DNA from: Tenacibaculum pacificus
GTDB lineage: Bacteria > Bacteroidota > Bacteroidia > Flavobacteriales > Flavobacteriaceae
Reading direction: 5' to 3'
DNA: 64,000 nt
Assembly (NCBI RefSeq): GCF_027941775.1
Contig: NZ_CP115917.1
Location: forward strand, 2,399,001 to 2,463,000
The position numbers were made by a program, and so were the translations under genes. Every line of letters begins with the position of its first letter. Positions within the stretch are counted from its first letter, which is position 1. The notes beneath the pieces are model-generated. The model was not told the origin of the DNA and did no database searches. It saw nothing but the letters and a program-made list of their open reading frames with translations. Below, one piece after another: positions 1 to 9,722 of this stretch.

Positions 1-1
1 A

Positions 2-661
2 GATGATATAGAGATTGTAATGAGTATTTTATCGAATTACGTTCCTGAGTGTTTGGTACGTGCTGAAGTTTCTTGTAAAATTGAAGATTTAGGCGGAGAA
101 AATCCTCAGAAATTTGCTCAAAAATTTGAACAAGCTGTTAAAATTGCTGAAATAGAACCTTACAGAGCCGTTACTCATAATAAAGGAATTATGAATGGTA
201 TTGATTCGGTAGTTTTAGCTACAGGAAACGATTTTAGAGCTATTGAAGCTGGTGCACATGCCTATGCTTCAAAAGATGGACAATATCGTAGTTTAACACA
301 TTGCGAAACAAAAAACGGAATCTTTAAATTTTGGATTGAAATTCCGCTTACTCTTGGTACTGTTGGTGGTTTAACAGGCTTACATCCAATGGCAAAATTA
401 TCGTTAGATATGATGCAAAAACCGTCAGCAAAACAATTAATGGAAATTATTGCAACTGCTGGATTAGCTCAAAATTTTGCCGCTTTACGTGCTTTAACAA
501 CCAAAGGAATACAACACGGACACATGAAAATGCACTTGCAAAATATTTTAAATCAGTTAGAAGCAACATCCGAAGAAAAAGAAATTGTTACCACTTATTT
601 TGATAACAAAACTGTTTCTCATAGTGCCGTAGTTGATAAAGTTAACGAATTAAGAAAATAA
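2..661 (+). CDS. mvaA: Hydroxymethylglutaryl-CoA reductase, C-terminal part (cut by window start)
   Basis: The reading frame is open from base 2, so the true start lies outside the window and only the last ~219 codons are present. The enzyme reduces HMG-CoA to mevalonate, the committed step of the mevalonate pathway. Visible family features are the GTVGG loop of the cofactor/substrate-binding region and a late GH(M)KMH segment holding the expected C-terminal catalytic histidine. Length and motif layout suggest the bacterial class II enzyme, but the ENVIG and DAMGMN motifs are outside the window. A GHMP kinase starts 4 bases after the stop, consistent with one mevalonate operon. Confidence 0.9.
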   Translation, partial: DDIEIVMSILSNYVPECLVRAEVSCKIEDLGGENPQKFAQKFEQAVKIAEIEPYRAVTHNKGIMNGIDSVVLATGNDFRAIEAGAHAYASKDGQYRSLTHCETKNGIFKFWIEIPLTLGTVGGLTGLHPMAKLSLDMMQKPSAKQLMEIIATAGLAQNFAALRALTTKGIQHGHMKMHLQNILNQLEATSEEKEIVTTYFDNKTVSHSAVVDKVNELRK

Positions 662-665
662 AATT

Positions 666-1607
666 TTGGATACATTTTACAGCAACGGAAAATTATTATT
701 AACAGGTGAATATCTTGTTTTAGACGGAGCAACATCGTTAGCTGTTCCTACCAAATTTGGGCAAGATTTAACAGTTGAACCCATAAAAGAAGAACAACTT
801 ATTTGGGGAAGTTTTACCAATACTGGCGAGTGTTGGTTTGAAGCTAGTTTTGATTTGCCAAAGTTACGCCTAACTTCTGCTACTTTTAATTCTGATAAAG
901 AAGGAAATGCGGAATTTATCGCCGAAACTTTATCGGATATTTTACAGGAAGCTAAAAAATTAAATCCTGATTTTCTAAGCGATAAAAATGCCAATGAAAA
1001 TGGTTATGTTATAAAAACAAACTTAACTTTTCCTAAAAATTGGGGATTAGGAAGTTCATCAACTTTAATAAATAATATAGCAACTTGGGCAAAAGTAAAT
1101 CCGTTTATTTTGTTGCAAAATGCCTTTTCAGGAAGTGGTTACGATATTGCTTGTGCAAGTAATAACACACCGATTTTATATCAACTAAATGAAAAAAAAC
1201 CGATTGTATCAAAAGTAAAATTTAATCCAAATTTTACAGATGAATTATTTTTTATCTATTTAAATCAAAAACAAAATAGCCGAGAAGGAATTACGCAATA
1301 CAAGGAACACAGAGAAAATGCTAAAAAATTAATTCCTGAAATAAATAACTTAACACAACAATTTTTAAAGGCAGATTCTACTAAAAACATCAATGAAATA
1401 ATAGTTGAGCACGAACAAATAATCAGTTCAATTATTAAACAAACACCTGTAAAAAAACGACTTTTTCCAGATTATTTTGGAGAAATAAAAAGCTTAGGTG
1501 CTTGGGGTGGCGATTTTGTTTTAGCTACAGGAAATGAAAATACAATAAATTATTTTGAAGAAAAAGGATATAACACAATTGTATCTTATCAAAAAATGGT
1601 TTTATAA
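666..1607 (+). CDS. GYDIA-family GHMP kinase (mevalonate-pathway type)
   Basis: 313 aa. The N-terminus (GKLLLTGEYLVLDGA) and the glycine/serine loop GLGSSST near residues 126-132 are the GHMP-kinase phosphate-binding signature. The GSGYDIA motif near 156-162 defines the Bacteroidetes GYDIA subfamily. The start is a TTG four bases after the HMG-CoA reductase stop; no closer ATG keeps the N-terminal motif. Mevalonate kinase (12921) and diphosphomevalonate decarboxylase (11733) are encoded elsewhere in the window. Position next to HMG-CoA reductase therefore makes phosphomevalonate kinase, or a related sugar/isoprenoid kinase, the best guess. The substrate is inferred from context only. Confidence 0.82.
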   Translation: MDTFYSNGKLLLTGEYLVLDGATSLAVPTKFGQDLTVEPIKEEQLIWGSFTNTGECWFEASFDLPKLRLTSATFNSDKEGNAEFIAETLSDILQEAKKLNPDFLSDKNANENGYVIKTNLTFPKNWGLGSSSTLINNIATWAKVNPFILLQNAFSGSGYDIACASNNTPILYQLNEKKPIVSKVKFNPNFTDELFFIYLNQKQNSREGITQYKEHRENAKKLIPEINNLTQQFLKADSTKNINEIIVEHEQIISSIIKQTPVKKRLFPDYFGEIKSLGAWGGDFVLATGNENTINYFEEKGYNTIVSYQKMVL

Positions 1608-1655
1608 AAGTTTTCAGAAAAATATCAAAATTATTCAAACGGATAAAAATAAATA

Positions 1656-2864
1656 ATGAAAAAAGTAATTATTATAGGTGGTGGTGCTGCAGGACATTTT
1701 ACAGCAATTAATGCAAAAGAACAAAATTCTGAATTAGATATTACCATTCTTGAAAAAGGAAAAGAAGTTTTACAAAAAGTAAAAATTTCTGGTGGCGGAC
1801 GCTGTAATGTTACACACGCTTGTTTTGAACCGAAAGAATTAGTGAAATTTTATCCAAGAGGAGAAAAAGAACTTTTAGGTCCTTTTCATCAATTTATGAC
1901 AGGAGATACTTTTGAGTGGTTTGATGACAGAGGTGTTCCTTTAAAAATTGAAGATGATAATAGAGTTTTCCCTGAAGAAAATACATCGCAAGCAATTATT
2001 GATTGTTTTCAAAATTCTATTGATAAATTAGGAATTAAAGTGTTGAAAAATCATGGTGTAAATTCTATTGAAAAAAATAATGAACAATGGATTATCAATA
2101 CAAAAGAACAACAATTTGAAGCAGATTATTTAGTAATTGCCGCAGGTAGTTCTAAAAAAGTTTGGGATTTATGTAAAACTTTAGAACATACTGTTGTTGA
2201 ACCTGTTCCTTCATTATTTACTTTTAATATCAAAGATAAAAGAATTATAGATTTAGGCGGAATATCTGTTCCTAATGCTGATGTAAAATTAGTAGGAACA
2301 AATTTAGAAAATTCAGGACCTTTATTAATTACACATTGGGGATTAAGTGGACCTGCAATTTTAAAATTATCAGCTTTTGGAGCACGTATTTTAGCTGATA
2401 AAAATTATCAATATAATGTTTTAGTAAATTGGTTAGGGCAAGATTTTGATGATACTTTAGACGAATTAACAAGTCTTAAAAGTTCAGAAGCTAGAAAACA
2501 AGTGAATTTAAAATCACCTTTTGCTGATATTCCACGTCGTTTATGGGAGCGTTTTGTAAGTGCTGCCGAAATAAAAACTACTCAAAATTGGGGTGATTTA
2601 AGCAATAAACAATTGCATAATTTAGCGACACAATTAACCAAAGGATTATTTAACGCAAACGGACGAACAACTTTTAAGGATGAATTTGTAACTGCTGGTG
2701 GTGTCGCTTTGAAAGAAATTAACTTTAAACGTTTTGAAAGTAAATTACATAAAAACTTATTTATGGTTGGTGAAGTTTTAAATATTGATGCTGTTACTGG
2801 CGGATTTAATTTTCAAAATGCATGGACTGGTGCCTTTATTTGTGCAAAAAGTATTGCTGAATAA
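1656..2864 (+). CDS. NAD(P)/FAD-dependent oxidoreductase, BaiN/YhiN (HI0933) family flavoprotein
   Basis: 402 aa. A Rossmann FAD-binding loop GGGAAG lies at residues 8-13, and the family motif SGGGRCNVTH at about 46-55. A C-terminal segment with GGV...MVGEVLNIDAVTGGFNFQ..WTG closes the FAD domain, as is usual for HI0933-type flavoproteins. It is soluble, with no signal peptide. The physiological substrate of this family is generally unknown, although some members act on steroid-like molecules. It follows the GHMP kinase by 48 bp on the same strand and ends at a strong bidirectional terminator. Co-transcription with the mevalonate genes is possible, but no functional link is shown. Confidence 0.88.
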   Translation: MKKVIIIGGGAAGHFTAINAKEQNSELDITILEKGKEVLQKVKISGGGRCNVTHACFEPKELVKFYPRGEKELLGPFHQFMTGDTFEWFDDRGVPLKIEDDNRVFPEENTSQAIIDCFQNSIDKLGIKVLKNHGVNSIEKNNEQWIINTKEQQFEADYLVIAAGSSKKVWDLCKTLEHTVVEPVPSLFTFNIKDKRIIDLGGISVPNADVKLVGTNLENSGPLLITHWGLSGPAILKLSAFGARILADKNYQYNVLVNWLGQDFDDTLDELTSLKSSEARKQVNLKSPFADIPRRLWERFVSAAEIKTTQNWGDLSNKQLHNLATQLTKGLFNANGRTTFKDEFVTAGGVALKEINFKRFESKLHKNLFMVGEVLNIDAVTGGFNFQNAWTGAFICAKSIAE

Positions 2865-2881
2865 TTAAAAATATAAACAAT

Positions 2882-2920
2882 AAAAAAGCCTCTTTCAAAT
2901 AATTGAAAGAGGCTTTTTTT
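2882..2920. terminator. Bidirectional intrinsic terminator
   Basis: A perfect inverted repeat (arms AAAAAAGCCTCTTTCAA / TTGAAAGAGGCTTTTTT) lies between the convergent flavoprotein and KTSC genes. It has T-tracts on both strands and probably serves both. Confidence 0.9.
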
Positions 2921-2952
2921 ATGTAATTAACAATAATTGTTAATCTAATATT

Positions 2953-3399
2953 TTAAGCAGTAGCTGTTGCTTTTTTCGATTTTCTGTAAGTAAAAGAATT
3001 GAAAATATTTCTTTTCCCGAAGTTATTTATCGATTTTGCATTTACAAATTTGATATAAAGTTTTCTACTTACTCCAAAGTATTCGTATGTATTACCATCA
3101 GTAAAAGTAACTTCTAATAACATACTTTTATGTTGATAATCAGCAACTCTAGATTCTGTAATAGTAGCTTTATATGCATCAGCATTAGCTTCTTTAGTTT
3201 CAGGAGCAATACTTACTAAAAAGTGATAACCATCAATAATTTTAGTACTTACTTCTTCTGCTTCTAATTTCTTCTCTTCGTCTAGAAATTTATCAGGATG
3301 CCACTCTTTTACCAATCCACGGTAAGTGGTTTTTAATTCTTTTAAAACTATAGGGCCTTCTACACTAAAAAGCTTCTTATATTCTTTTATACGTTTCAT
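2953..3399 (-). CDS. KTSC-domain protein with a J-like N-terminus
   Basis: 148 aa. Residues 1-60 resemble a DnaJ J-domain: an LKTTYRGLVKEWHPDKF segment places HPD at 34-36. J-like activity is uncertain because only this short part is recognisable. Residues ~90-133 match the KTSC fold (SMLLEVTFTDGNTYEYFGV...), a small domain otherwise found in lysyl-tRNA-synthetase-associated and RNA-related proteins. The C-terminus is Lys/Ala rich. The gene is monocistronic, convergent with the flavoprotein gene. The function is unknown. Confidence 0.78.
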   Translation of the reverse strand: MKRIKEYKKLFSVEGPIVLKELKTTYRGLVKEWHPDKFLDEEKKLEAEEVSTKIIDGYHFLVSIAPETKEANADAYKATITESRVADYQHKSMLLEVTFTDGNTYEYFGVSRKLYIKFVNAKSINNFGKRNIFNSFTYRKSKKATATA

Positions 3400-3529
3400 C
3401 TGTATGAAATAATTTAGCCCGCGAAATTACTCAAATTATCTGAATATGAGACACAAAGCTGTTTAAATTTTAAATATTTTATTTTATTTATCAAACATTT
3501 TATCTAAATACTTCAAAAACAATTATTAA

Positions 3530-4150
3530 TTAATAACTCATAACAGTACCGTAATACAATAATTGAAATGTTTTTACATCTAAAAGCAAACAATTTAGTG
3601 CCATCATAATTCCGTAATTAGAAGTATCTGAAAAATGATATTGAAAATAATCTAATTGATTTTCATCAAAACCATAAAAAACAGCATCTGTTTTAAAATG
3701 ACCTTTATAAAAATTTTCTAATTGTGATAATTTATGAATATTAGCTTTTACTGCAAGTTCATATAAATTATCTATTTTTAATTTTAGTTTTTTTCCTTTA
3801 AAGCTTAAAGTGTGATTATCTGTAAAGAGTTCTTTTTGATAAACACCATCTTTTAACATATCATATAAAATCTGCTCGGTATTAATTTCTTTTTGCAGTG
3901 TTTCTATATATTTTGATAAATCATTAGACAGCCAATTAATTCCTGCAATTTTCATTTTTGTATTTTGAAACATCAATGGTTTTTCTTCTGATTGTTTCTC
4001 AAAAAAAGCAGTTCGACCTATAATAAGTTCGTTATTTATTCGAATAGCATTTGTTATTGATTTATGAGCTGAATAAGTAGTTAACTTATGCTGTGTAAAT
4101 CCATTAAAAGCTAAAAAAAGCATGTAAATCAATAAAAAACGAACCTTCAT
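3530..4150 (-). CDS. Exported protein of unknown function
   Basis: 206 aa. A hydrophobic N-terminus (MKVRFLLIYMLFLAFNGFTQ) ends in a typical Bacteroidetes signal-peptidase I site with Q after cleavage, so the protein is probably periplasmic. No lipobox cysteine or known domain is recognised. The body is rich in Lys, Leu and Tyr. Coding looks genuine: a long clean frame, with signal peptide and ATG start. It is flanked by other short minus-strand hypothetical genes. Confidence 0.72.
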   Translation of the reverse strand: MKVRFLLIYMLFLAFNGFTQHKLTTYSAHKSITNAIRINNELIIGRTAFFEKQSEEKPLMFQNTKMKIAGINWLSNDLSKYIETLQKEINTEQILYDMLKDGVYQKELFTDNHTLSFKGKKLKLKIDNLYELAVKANIHKLSQLENFYKGHFKTDAVFYGFDENQLDYFQYHFSDTSNYGIMMALNCLLLDVKTFQLLYYGTVMSY

Positions 4151-4226
4151 AAATCTAATTTTACTGAAAGATAGTAAATTTTGGTTAGCTTTTATTAGAA
4201 GTAAAAACTAACCAAAACAACAAATA

Positions 4227-4511
4227 TTATTCCTCTTCGTAACAATTAAAGATAATTGTATATCCGTATGTTACAGCTTCTTCATATAATTCTTTTTGAT
4301 CTTCATCAACATCATTTATAGAATCAAGAGTAAAATATTCTTCTTCTATTTCTGTTAATTTCCACCCCTCTTCTTTTATATACATTTTGGCAAGTTCAAG
4401 AGCACCTGAAATATCTTTATAATCGATATACAAACTTACATAAGCTCCGATAACTTCATCATAATGTTCTGATGATTTTTTTGGTTTTGCTAAAGCATTT
4501 ATTAAAAACAT
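4227..4511 (-). CDS. Small acidic protein of unknown function
   Basis: 94 aa, acidic (especially the last 45 residues, rich in Glu and Asp), with no signal peptide or membrane segment. It follows the 77-aa gene at 4533-4766 by 21 bp on the same strand and the two are probably co-transcribed. No family is recognised. The gap to the exported-protein gene downstream contains no clear terminator. Confidence 0.65.
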   Translation of the reverse strand: MFLINALAKPKKSSEHYDEVIGAYVSLYIDYKDISGALELAKMYIKEEGWKLTEIEEEYFTLDSINDVDEDQKELYEEAVTYGYTIIFNCYEEE

Positions 4512-4532
4512 ATTTTTATTTTTTAAGTTAAA

Positions 4533-4766
4533 TTAAGCTAGTTCTCCTCTGTGAGGCTTTAAAGCATCTCTAAAAATTTTCATAATACTTTCATCAACAG
4601 TAATAAAAGCGATGGTGTGCATTGGATTAAGTTCTTCATGATTTACTTCATCATAAGCTAAACTATCTATTTGTGCAAATTCTTTTAAATGAATACAATG
4701 ATGCTTAGCTGTTGCTACCCCATCTGGACCTTTAAAATCCCATATTAGTTTTATTTTTTTGCCCAT
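4533..4766 (-). CDS. Small conserved-looking protein of unknown function
   Basis: 77 aa, starting MGKKIKLIWDFKGPDG. A longer frame opens at 4826, but a promoter -7 match lies at 4789-4796, inside that extension. The extension is also hydrophobic and atypical, so the ATG at 4766 is preferred; an A/G-rich stretch precedes it. Histidine-rich motif KHHCIHLKEF and the HTIAFITVDES segment suggest a compact soluble fold. No family is recognised. Confidence 0.68.
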   Translation of the reverse strand: MGKKIKLIWDFKGPDGVATAKHHCIHLKEFAQIDSLAYDEVNHEELNPMHTIAFITVDESIMKIFRDALKPHRGELA

Positions 4767-4788
4767 ATATTTGTTCCTTTTTACAAAA

Positions 4789-4796
4789 CAAAAGTA
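4789..4796 (-). promoter_or_regulatory. Promoter -7 element (TACTTTTG)
   Basis: On the minus strand this matches the Bacteroidetes TAnnTTTG consensus, 22 bp upstream of the ATG at 4766. No well-spaced TTTG -33 box is seen. It supports the downstream start for the 77-aa gene. Confidence 0.5.
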
Positions 4797-5037
4797 CTTA
4801 TTTATGTAATATAAATAAACCATCAAACACTAAACTTAAATTTTTTAAGAAAAAGATAATTACTGTAAAAAAGGGTATTATTATTTACATCATAAACAAA
4901 TAATAATAAAATGTTAAAATTTCTATAAAAAAACAAAATACAATACAAAATTACCACATAACTATACTATATTAACATAAATTAGGAATCTGAATCATTA
5001 ATTAAGTTATTTGAGTAAATAATTAAATTTTTCGAAT

Positions 5038-8000
5038 ATGAGAGTAACACTATTATGGCTACTTTTTCTTGTAACGCAATTTACATTTGCTCAAGAAAAA
5101 ACAATATCTGGGATTGTCTCAGATGAATCTGGACCACTTCCAGGTGTAAGCATTATTATTAAAGGAACTACTACTGGTGTAGAAACTGATTTTGATGGTA
5201 ATTATGCAATTAAAGCAAAACAAAACGATGTTCTTGTTTTTAGCTTTGTTGGTAAAACTGTCGTTAAAAAAACAGTTAGTTCTTCTAACAAAATTAATGT
5301 AAAAATGGTAGATGATGAAAATCTACTTAACGAAGTTGTTGTTACTGCTTTAGGTATTAAAAGAAAATCTGATGAAATTACAACTGCAAATCAAGTTGTA
5401 AAAGCATCTGAAATTACCAAAGCTGAAGTACCTACTGTTACTCAAGGTTTAGTTGGTAAAGTTTCTGGTTTACAAATTAACACGACAAGTCAAGGTGCAA
5501 AACCAACTTTTGATTTAAGATTACGTGGAAATAGATCATTAACAGGAAACAACAGTGCTTTAATCGTAATTGATGGTGCTATTTCTTCTAGTGTTGTATT
5601 AAACGCTTTAGATCCTAAATCTATCGAAAGTGTAAACGTTATAAAAGGTGCAAATGGTGCTGCTTTATACGGTTCTGACGGAAGTAACGGGGTATTAATC
5701 GTTACTACTAAAAAAGGAAATAATGATGGTAAATTTAGAGTAACAATTGGTACTTCTGTACAAATTCAAGAATTAGCGTATTTACCAGAAAGACAAACTA
5801 CTTATGGTCAAGGTTGGGGTACTGGTATCAACTTAGCTGAAAATGGTGGTTGGGGTCCTGCATTTGATGGTTCACTACAACCAGTTGGTGTAGCAGCTCC
5901 TGGATCTGCACAAATGTATGCACCATACGTTGGAAACCCTGATAATTTTAAAGATTTTTTCAATACAGGTTTTCAAAGACAACATAATATTGGTCTTTCA
6001 ACTGGTAGTTTAACAGATGGTTATGTAAACTTTTCAGCTGGTTTATTAGATGTATCTTCTATTATACCTAATGAAAAATATAAGCGTAGTTCTTTTAATT
6101 TTAAAGCAGGTAAAAAAGTAGGAAAACTTACCGTAGATGGTGCTATTTCTTATATTGTTGATAGTGAAAAAGTAGCAAGTTCAGAAACTAGTCGTGGTGA
6201 TAACTCTGTATATGGAGCTTTATTACAAACACCTACAAATATAGATGTTAATCGTTTTAAAGATCTTCAAGGTGACGAAAGAAATACACGTCACTGGAAT
6301 TCATATTACTTAAGCCCTTCTTGGGTATTAGACAATGTAAGATCTACTACTAAAAGTGATATTGTTAATACTTCTATAAACTTAGGTTATGAAATTAATG
6401 ATAATATTAACTTTAGTGTTTTAGGAAATGCTATTTTCCGCCAAACAAATAAAGAATACAAAAGAAATGCTTTTGTAGAGCCTGTAGTAAGAGTAGGTGA
6501 TAGAACAACTCCTTCAACTTTTTCTACTCGTAACAGAACTACAAGAGAAATTTATAGTAACTATAAATTTAATTTTGACTATGACTTAACTGAAGACCTT
6601 ACTTTTAAAGCAAATATTGGTGGTGACATTAGAGAATATAACCGTAAATATTTATATTCATCAGTTGATAATTTAGCAATTGAATCTTTAGCAAACATAG
6701 CTTCTGGTGCTTCTGCTCCTTCAGTTACTGATGAAAAATACTTAAAAAGAGCTTTTGGTTTTTTTGGGAACTTTGATTTCGGTTTTAGAGATTATTTATT
6801 TTTAAACCTTACTGCTAGAAATGACTGGACTTCTAAATTATCGAAAGATAACAATTCATTCTTTTATCCATCAGCAGGGTTATCTTTTGTACCAACAAAG
6901 GCATTTCCTAGTTTAAAAAATGATGTATTAAATAAAATAAAATTATCATACTCTTTCGTAAAAGTTGGTAATGACGCTGCAGATATTTATGGTGTTAATG
7001 CTATTTATGAAAAGCCAACTGCTTTTCCTTATGGAACTGTTACTTCTTTTCGTCCTGACAGAACTATTACAGACCCTAACTTAACACCTGAGTTTACAGC
7101 TTCTCATGAATTTGGATTAAATGTAGATTTATATAGAAGTCGTATTACTTTAGATGTAAGTGCGTTTTCATCTAAAAACACTGATCAAGTTGTTCAGGTT
7201 GCTGCATCTAGAGCGAGTGGTCTTACAACCGCTGGTGTTAATATTGGACAAACTTCTTCTACTGGTTTTGAAATTGATTTAGGTTTAGTACCTATTAAAA
7301 CAGAAGATTTCCGTTGGGATCTTAGAGCTAGTTATTCAACAAACAAAACAATTGTTGATAAAATTTCAGATTCTTTAGATGAAATTGTAATTTCTAACGA
7401 TAATGCTGTTGATATTGTAGCTCAAACAGGTCAAGAATTCCCTTTAATTAAAGGTATTGCTTACCAAAGAGATGACCAAGGAAGAGTTATTATAGATGCT
7501 AATACAGGAAACCCTTTACAAACAGATGCTAAAGTAGTATTAGGAAAAGTTACTCCTGATTACATTTTAGGATTATCTTCTAGTTTTAACTATAAAAACT
7601 TTACTTTATCAACAACACTTGATTATAGAACAGGGCATAGTATTTATAGTAGTGTAAAACAAGAATTATCAAGAAATGGTTTAGCTGTTGAAACAATTCA
7701 ATCGGGTCGTAAAGGTTTTATATACCCTAACTCTGTAATAAAAGGTGACGACGGAAAATTCACTCCTAACACAAATGTAATTACAGGAGGAACAACTTCA
7801 AACTCTATTACAAGTTACTATACCGATAATTTTAGCGATGTACAAGAAAACTTTGTTTTAGATGCAACTGCTTTAAAAGTACGTGAAATTTCATTAAGCT
7901 ATGATATGCCGCAAGACTTCTTAAAAAATACAGGAGTTAGTACTTTACAGATAGGTTTAAGTGCTAGAAATCCTTTTGTTTTATTATCTAACGATAATAG

Positions 8001-8127
8001 AGGTTTTACAGATCCTGAGTATAACTCTACAGGTGGTGATAATTCAGCAAATGCTGGTGGAGCTGCAAGGTATGACTTATTACCTCCAACAAGGTATTAC
8101 GGGCTTAGTGTTAACTTATCATTATAA
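5038..8127 (+). CDS. SusC/RagA-family TonB-linked outer-membrane transporter
   Basis: 1029 aa. A signal peptide (residues 1-18, ending FTFAQ) is followed by a carboxypeptidase-regulatory-like domain (~22-95, ISGIVSDESGPLPGVSIIIKG). A TonB-box-like segment LNEVVVTALG lies near 96-105, then a plug domain with SLTGNNSALIVIDG and a 22-strand barrel ending in the aromatic-rich YYGLSVNLSL. SusC proteins import oligomers through the outer membrane with a SusD lid lipoprotein, and susD follows 9 bp downstream. There is no glycoside hydrolase nearby, so the substrate cannot be predicted; a SusD_2-type partner is often linked to peptides or unknown ligands. Confidence 0.95.
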   Translation: MRVTLLWLLFLVTQFTFAQEKTISGIVSDESGPLPGVSIIIKGTTTGVETDFDGNYAIKAKQNDVLVFSFVGKTVVKKTVSSSNKINVKMVDDENLLNEVVVTALGIKRKSDEITTANQVVKASEITKAEVPTVTQGLVGKVSGLQINTTSQGAKPTFDLRLRGNRSLTGNNSALIVIDGAISSSVVLNALDPKSIESVNVIKGANGAALYGSDGSNGVLIVTTKKGNNDGKFRVTIGTSVQIQELAYLPERQTTYGQGWGTGINLAENGGWGPAFDGSLQPVGVAAPGSAQMYAPYVGNPDNFKDFFNTGFQRQHNIGLSTGSLTDGYVNFSAGLLDVSSIIPNEKYKRSSFNFKAGKKVGKLTVDGAISYIVDSEKVASSETSRGDNSVYGALLQTPTNIDVNRFKDLQGDERNTRHWNSYYLSPSWVLDNVRSTTKSDIVNTSINLGYEINDNINFSVLGNAIFRQTNKEYKRNAFVEPVVRVGDRTTPSTFSTRNRTTREIYSNYKFNFDYDLTEDLTFKANIGGDIREYNRKYLYSSVDNLAIESLANIASGASAPSVTDEKYLKRAFGFFGNFDFGFRDYLFLNLTARNDWTSKLSKDNNSFFYPSAGLSFVPTKAFPSLKNDVLNKIKLSYSFVKVGNDAADIYGVNAIYEKPTAFPYGTVTSFRPDRTITDPNLTPEFTASHEFGLNVDLYRSRITLDVSAFSSKNTDQVVQVAASRASGLTTAGVNIGQTSSTGFEIDLGLVPIKTEDFRWDLRASYSTNKTIVDKISDSLDEIVISNDNAVDIVAQTGQEFPLIKGIAYQRDDQGRVIIDANTGNPLQTDAKVVLGKVTPDYILGLSSSFNYKNFTLSTTLDYRTGHSIYSSVKQELSRNGLAVETIQSGRKGFIYPNSVIKGDDGKFTPNTNVITGGTTSNSITSYYTDNFSDVQENFVLDATALKVREISLSYDMPQDFLKNTGVSTLQIGLSARNPFVLLSNDNRGFTDPEYNSTGGDNSANAGGAARYDLLPPTRYYGLSVNLSL

Positions 8128-8136
8128 AATTAAATT

Positions 8137-9702
8137 ATGAAATTATTTAGAAATATATTATTAGGAACTGCCGTTCTTTCACTTGGGGCGTGTTCTGATT
8201 ACTTAGATGTAAATACGGATTTAAATAATCCGACACAGGTAACCAAAGGGATTCAATTACCAGCTGCTTTACTTGATTCTTATTCAGGAAAAGTAGTAAA
8301 TGGAAACATTTACGGAAATGTATTAATGGGTAGTTGGTCAGGTAATGTCCTTAACTTTACAGGAGCATATGCTCCATGGACTAAGTTAGATATTAAAACT
8401 GGTGATGTTTCTTGGTTATGGAACGATATGTATTTAGGAGTTGCTGAATTAGACAATATTATTCAAACAAGTACGCCTGGTATAGATGATTATTACAAAG
8501 CTATTGCTTTGATTAATAAATCTTTTTACATGCAAACAATTGTTGATTTATGGGGTAATGTACCTTATTCTGAAGCTTTTAAAGGAGGGCAAAACTTAGC
8601 ACCTGCTTACGATGATCAAAAAGAAATTTATCGTGAATTAGTTGCTAACATAAACCAAGCGATTTCTTTAATTAATAATGCAGACCCTATTCTTTCTAAT
8701 ATCCCTAGTACAGAGGAAGAAAAAGAAGGGGATGTTATAGTAACCCCAAGTATATCTCAAGATATTGTATATCAAGGAGACATGGCTCAGTGGCTTAAAT
8801 TAGCAAACACTGTTAAATTACGTCTTTTAGTAAGACAGTCTGATTTAACTGATGCTGAAACAGTAGCTCACATCAATAAAGAAAAGGCTAGTTTAACTGA
8901 AAATGGAGGTTTAATTAGTGCAGGAGAAACTGCAACTATAAACCCAGGGTTTAACAATTCTAACGAAGACAAAAACAGTCCGTTTTATAATCGTTTTCAC
9001 GATTCTGAAGGAAAAACAAATAGTTGGTACGCACAGTCTGCTGCTGCTGAGCATGCTATTAATTTTTTAAATGGGAATTTAACAGGAGTTGCTGACCCTA
9101 GATTAAAAACACTTTATAATAGTTTTAAAAATGATGCTGGAGATGACGAATATGCAGGTATTAAGCAAGGTGCGTTAAAAGCAGAGTCGCCTAAAAAAGT
9201 ATCTAATATTGGAGCAACTCCTTTTAAAGGAGGTGCTGAAGCTAATGGTATTTTAATTAGTTCAGCTCAATCATTATTCTTACAATCAGAAGCTGTTTTA
9301 AAAGGATTAATTACTGGTAATGCGAAGGAATTTTTTGAAAGTGGAATTAGAGAATCATTTGCTTACCATGGTATTACTAGTGCCGAAACTGATGCTTACA
9401 TCTCTCAAATTAGCACAATCAATAAATTAGGTTGGGATGCTTCTACCGATAAGATAGAAGCAATTATGACTCAAAAATGGATTGCTTTAAATAGTATTAA
9501 TGCTATTGAATCTTTTATTGAGTATAACCGTACCGGGTTTCCTGTTACACCAATGCCTTTAAGAGCAAGCAGTAGTAAAAAACCAAATCGTTTTCCTTAT
9601 CCAGATTCGGAATATTCAGGTAATACTGCTAATGTAACTGCTCAAGGGGTATCTCAAAATGATATTTTTACAAAAACGATATTCTGGGATACTACAAAAT
9701 AA
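8137..9702 (+). CDS. SusD/RagB-family lipoprotein (SusD-like type 2)
   Basis: 521 aa. The lipobox LSLGAC places the lipidated cysteine at residue 19, followed by SDYLDVNTDLNNP, characteristic of the SusD_2 subfamily. The C-terminal part contains the usual FLQSEAVLKG and QKWIALNSINAIESFIEYNRTGFP segments. It forms the surface lid on the SusC barrel encoded immediately upstream. The intact lipobox here contrasts with the two following genes, where the expected cysteine is an arginine. Confidence 0.94.
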   Translation: MKLFRNILLGTAVLSLGACSDYLDVNTDLNNPTQVTKGIQLPAALLDSYSGKVVNGNIYGNVLMGSWSGNVLNFTGAYAPWTKLDIKTGDVSWLWNDMYLGVAELDNIIQTSTPGIDDYYKAIALINKSFYMQTIVDLWGNVPYSEAFKGGQNLAPAYDDQKEIYRELVANINQAISLINNADPILSNIPSTEEEKEGDVIVTPSISQDIVYQGDMAQWLKLANTVKLRLLVRQSDLTDAETVAHINKEKASLTENGGLISAGETATINPGFNNSNEDKNSPFYNRFHDSEGKTNSWYAQSAAAEHAINFLNGNLTGVADPRLKTLYNSFKNDAGDDEYAGIKQGALKAESPKKVSNIGATPFKGGAEANGILISSAQSLFLQSEAVLKGLITGNAKEFFESGIRESFAYHGITSAETDAYISQISTINKLGWDASTDKIEAIMTQKWIALNSINAIESFIEYNRTGFPVTPMPLRASSSKKPNRFPYPDSEYSGNTANVTAQGVSQNDIFTKTIFWDTTK

Positions 9703-9722
9703 TTTTTAAAAATTAGAAAAAA

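Noticed and set aside
677..994. Open frame on the minus strand inside the GHMP kinase
   Set aside because: Antisense shadow of a well-supported gene; no motif, promoter or start context.
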